Positions 61,385 through 64,000 of a DNA stretch of 64,000 nt are shown here, piece after piece. The stretch is from Rachycentron canadum. Lineage: Eukaryota > Chordata > Actinopteri > Carangiformes > Rachycentridae. Within the stretch, counting starts at the first letter, position 1; every line of letters starts with the position of its first letter. A program made the translations under genes and the position numbers. The notes beneath the pieces were generated by a model, which saw only the letters and a list, made by a program, of their open reading frames with translations, made no database searches and had not been told where the DNA came from. The stretch is from the NCBI GenBank assembly GCA_038496675.1, contig CM076656.1:1339050-1403049 (forward strand), in the 5' to 3' direction.

Positions 61385-61790
61385 CCCTTTAGGCTGGCAA
61401 AGTGACTCCCTTACAGATGATCCACCATGCAGGCCCCATCTGGGTCAGATGGGCTCCAGATGAACCACTACTCAATGACCTTCACATTACGTGCACCATC
61501 TACTTGAACTCAGTCATACAGGCTTATGCTCTGCAACTTTGTTCCTTCAGCAAATGTCGTCTGTCACGGCCATCCCTGCACACAAGACAGTCTCAATCCA
61601 GACTGTTGTCATCTCTTGTTCCCCGATGGTGGAACAAGCTACCAAATGTTATCCCTATCAAATCTCTAAAATCTTTGTGCAGTTCGTCTTATTAAATAAA
61701 TTTCAGATTGCACTGAAGCTTGAGTGTTGTCCCTCACCTCTAAGTCTCTTTGGATAAAAGCATCTGCCTAATGAGTAAATGTAAATGTAT
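61385..61790 (+). mobile_element. LINE (L2-like) 3' end fragment, dead
   Basis: Broken frames encode a reverse-transcriptase C-terminal motif, SRLLSSLVPRWWNKLPNVIP, of the kind found in many fish non-LTR elements. It is followed by the typical 3' tail 'ctctttggataaaagcatctgcctaatgagtaaatgtaaatgta' (61744-61787). The 5' part is missing and no intact frame is present. It lies in the tensin intron after 60637. Confidence 0.75.
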
Positions 61791-62605
61791 GTAACTACAA
61801 AACTCACCTTCACTCCACCGTAGAGGCAGCAGATGTTTCAGGGGCTGATTTCACAAACCCTCAGCACCTCCAACCACCGTCACATCACGACTGGCTGAAA
61901 TCCCACAATAAGAAAAATACACTTGTGCCAATAAGCTGTTGGCAGATGAAGCTCGTAGGCTGTGATATTGCTGAGCTCAGGGTTCACACACAGAGAGAAC
62001 CATTTATAACCACGAGGGACTGAATCGCTGCCTCGTCGTGGAAATCTACATCTGTGTTTGTTACTAAAGGTGTGCTTGTTTGTGTGCACGGTGTTTGCTG
62101 AGAGGGTGGAAGCGTTTGATTAAACAGGTAGTGGATATTCCTGCTGTGTAAGCAGGGTAAAATCAGAACCTCTGCCCTCCGCACCAGATTGTGTTTATCC
62201 TCCAGTCGCTGTTATTTTGAATGGAAATATACAGAGCTGGAAGAAAAAGTTACTTAAGGAACACACACACATACAAAGACAGTAAAGGCATCAAAACACA
62301 AAAGAAACACTTATGTAACACTGTTAAAGGGATATATTGATAATAAAGAGAAGCTTTTTCATCAGGTCATAATAGGACAGAGCTGGAGGTTAGGGAAGAC
62401 TTATCTTTAGAATCGGATTAAAATTGAGTACGTTTTGAAAGTTAGAGATGAACTGGAGATGGATCTGGTGATGGATCTGGTGATGGGCTGGAGATGAGGA
62501 CTGAACTGGATGAGACTGGAGCAGGGGCAGAACATGGGGTCAGACCAGGAGGATGGCTGATCTACCCAGGATGGGTAGAAGTGCTGCAGAAGTGCAGGTA
62601 GAACG

Positions 62606-62641
62606 GCAGGAAAAGAAACAGCTCCCTGTTTCTTTTCCTGC
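62606..62641. repeat. Perfect 16-bp inverted repeat
   Basis: Arms 62606-62621 (gcaggaaaagaaacag) and 62626-62641 are exact reverse complements around the loop ctcc. Nearby 'agaagtgcagg' (62589-62599) and 'cctgcacttct' (62637-62647) give a competing pairing. Intronic. Confidence 0.9.
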
Positions 62642-62661
62642 ACTTCTACCTGCCACGTCCA

Positions 62662-62665
<4 letters not shown>

Positions 62666-62694
<29 letters not shown>
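62666..62694. repeat. (CA)n microsatellite
   Basis: About 14 CA units shortly after the 62606 hairpin, in a tensin intron. Confidence 0.85.
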
Positions 62695-62698
<4 letters not shown>

Positions 62699-63223
62699 AA
62701 CTAGGGACAAACATGAAAGACTAGGAAGGGGAAAAACACAGAGGAAGGAGAGACACAGCTCTAGCAGGAACACTTTGGAGTTCTTGTGCAGTAAATAGCA
62801 TCAAAGAATGAATTAAACAGTTCTCAGTTGATCTTCTGTTAATCACCTAATTGAGTAAAGTAGTCATTGTACATAAACAACGGATATACTCAGTCCGACA
62901 AGAAGCCAAACACACTGACTGAGGCTGGAAACGAATGATGACTTCTCCAGACTCCAGGACTTGGACCTGAACTTTGCACACTGATGATGTTACCCTGTCT
63001 CCTATGAATTTAATCACATTTAAACAAAACCTAACCAAAGTCTTTCTTTGCCAAACCCAAAGTGGTTTTGTTGACTGAACGATCACAGACAGGGTTGTGG
63101 ATGTGAACCTGGTCCCTGGTTAGTTGTATAAAGGTCTCTAGGAGACAGTTTGATGATGCCTGTGGCCCTGACCCTGTGTGTGTCAGAGCTGCCTCTTCTT
63201 CGCTGTCTCCTCTCACCACACAG

Positions 63224-64000
63224 ATGATAGATTTATCCGCTGTTATGTGCACTGGGGACGGAGCCTGGAGGAAGAGGCACATTTCTGCCGAGACCTCCGT
63301 CCCAGGTTCGTTCTCTGTTCGAGGGCCGGGGGTCGTAGGTGCACGAGTGACGTCAGCACTTCTCACCTTTTTGCAAGCAGAGCAGCTGTTTCTTCGAGGC
63401 TAACTCCCAGTGGTCCACATGGGAGCGCGCTGACAGTCGAGGGCTGATGAGAGCGGCCGTGACAGCACCTGAATCATATGTGTCATGCTCTCTGCTGTGG
63501 TTGTTCGTGACCTGTAGCCATGTGCCATGCAGGGTTACATTACAGCTGACGTTGACCTCTGACCCTGCGTTTTTGCACACCGTCAGGTCAACGAGAGGTT
63601 TTCAGAAGTTCTCCTCAAATTGTGGAATTTGAACACAGGAAATGGAACATGTGTGTTTGTGTGCATGTGGGTCAGGAAGCGTGTCAGGGGGCTGGAGTCA
63701 GATATTTCCCAGGGGCATATTTGAAGCAGTAACTAATATTTCACTGCAAAGATTCTCTGCCACTGACTGTGTTTGCAGCATGTGTTTTTGAAGGGGATGT
63801 TTTGAGGCAGGGATGTGTAAGTGATCAGGAATGCTTTTGAAGTTTGAAACACTTTGCTCTCCTGTGTGTTTGCATCATACCTTTCCTCTCCCTCTCATCA
63901 TCTCAGGGTTCATCTAAAGACAGAGGAACCCTCACACAAATACAATGGCTATCAAGTGATCCTCGACCCTGCACCCTCCTCAGCAGCCTCTGTGCTGTGG
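63224..64000 (+). CDS. tns3: Two tentative further tensin exons
   Basis: Proposed exon 63224-63305 follows a strong acceptor (ctctcaccacacag), enters in the phase left by the exon ending 60637, is open (DDRFIRCYVHWGRSLEEE), and leaves in phase 2 before a weak donor, gttcgt. Proposed exon 63907 to the window end follows catcatctcag. It is open only in phase 2 (VHLKTEEPSHKYNGYQVILD), which is exactly the phase the first exon leaves. This mutual phase fit is the main support. I do not recall matching residues in human tensin 3, but that region is poorly conserved. If 63224-63305 is not an exon, the last one would need a different acceptor, such as the ag at 63922. Confidence 0.4.

Noticed and set aside
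61402..61757. Frames suggesting a short host protein (SRLLSSLVPRWWNKLP)
   Set aside because: The motif is the C-terminal part of a fish non-LTR retrotransposon, followed by its typical 3' tail; frames are broken.
61823..61970. Possible tensin exon (EAADVSGADFTNPQHLQ) after an accgtag acceptor
   Set aside because: No donor in the required phase follows, and it resembles neither tensin nor its neighbours.

Overview
The window is vertebrate nuclear DNA, almost certainly from a ray-finned (teleost) fish. It has spliced genes with short GT-AG introns, long CA/GT and CT microsatellites, tRNA-derived SINEs, a LINE 3' tail and other repeats of kinds common in fish. All gene models below were assembled by hand: exon joins were chosen so that splice dinucleotides, reading phase and remembered human family sequences agree. 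No search was run.

Layout: (1) 1-457 is a CT/CTAT simple repeat, and 458-4258 is non-coding with a few repeats. (2) 4259-11610, minus strand: a complete 13-exon nicotinate phosphoribosyltransferase gene (naprt, 557 aa) with a 379-base assembly gap in intron 1. (3) 12830-14188, minus: a 3-exon UPF0598 gene (human C8orf82). (4) 15393-18470, plus: 3-exon marveld3, a four-pass MARVEL protein. (5) 21319-39764, minus: a complete 17-exon phlpp1, a PH/LRR/PP2C-type phosphatase of 1726 aa. (6) 45927 to the right edge, plus: the 5' half of a tensin gene closest to tensin 3, twelve confident coding exons and two tentative ones. The gene runs out of the window.

The genes do not form a pathway: NAD salvage (naprt), a putative mitochondrial protein of unknown function (C8orf82-like), tight junction (marveld3), Akt/PKC dephosphorylation (phlpp1) and focal adhesion (tensin). 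NAPRT and C8orf82 both lie in human 8q24.3. MARVELD3 lies next to PHLPP2, not PHLPP1, in human 16q22, so the marveld3-phlpp1 pairing is a small synteny curiosity. marveld3 and phlpp1 are tail-to-tail; phlpp1 and the tensin gene are head-to-head, about 6.2 kb apart.

I saw no evidence of a new multi-gene system. The most interesting items are a perfect 29-bp hairpin 10 bases after the marveld3 exon 1 donor, a dispersed MITE-like family whose end has been amplified into a 30-bp minisatellite, and a clean in-frame exon on the minus strand (43359-43463) that belongs to no gene I could recognise.
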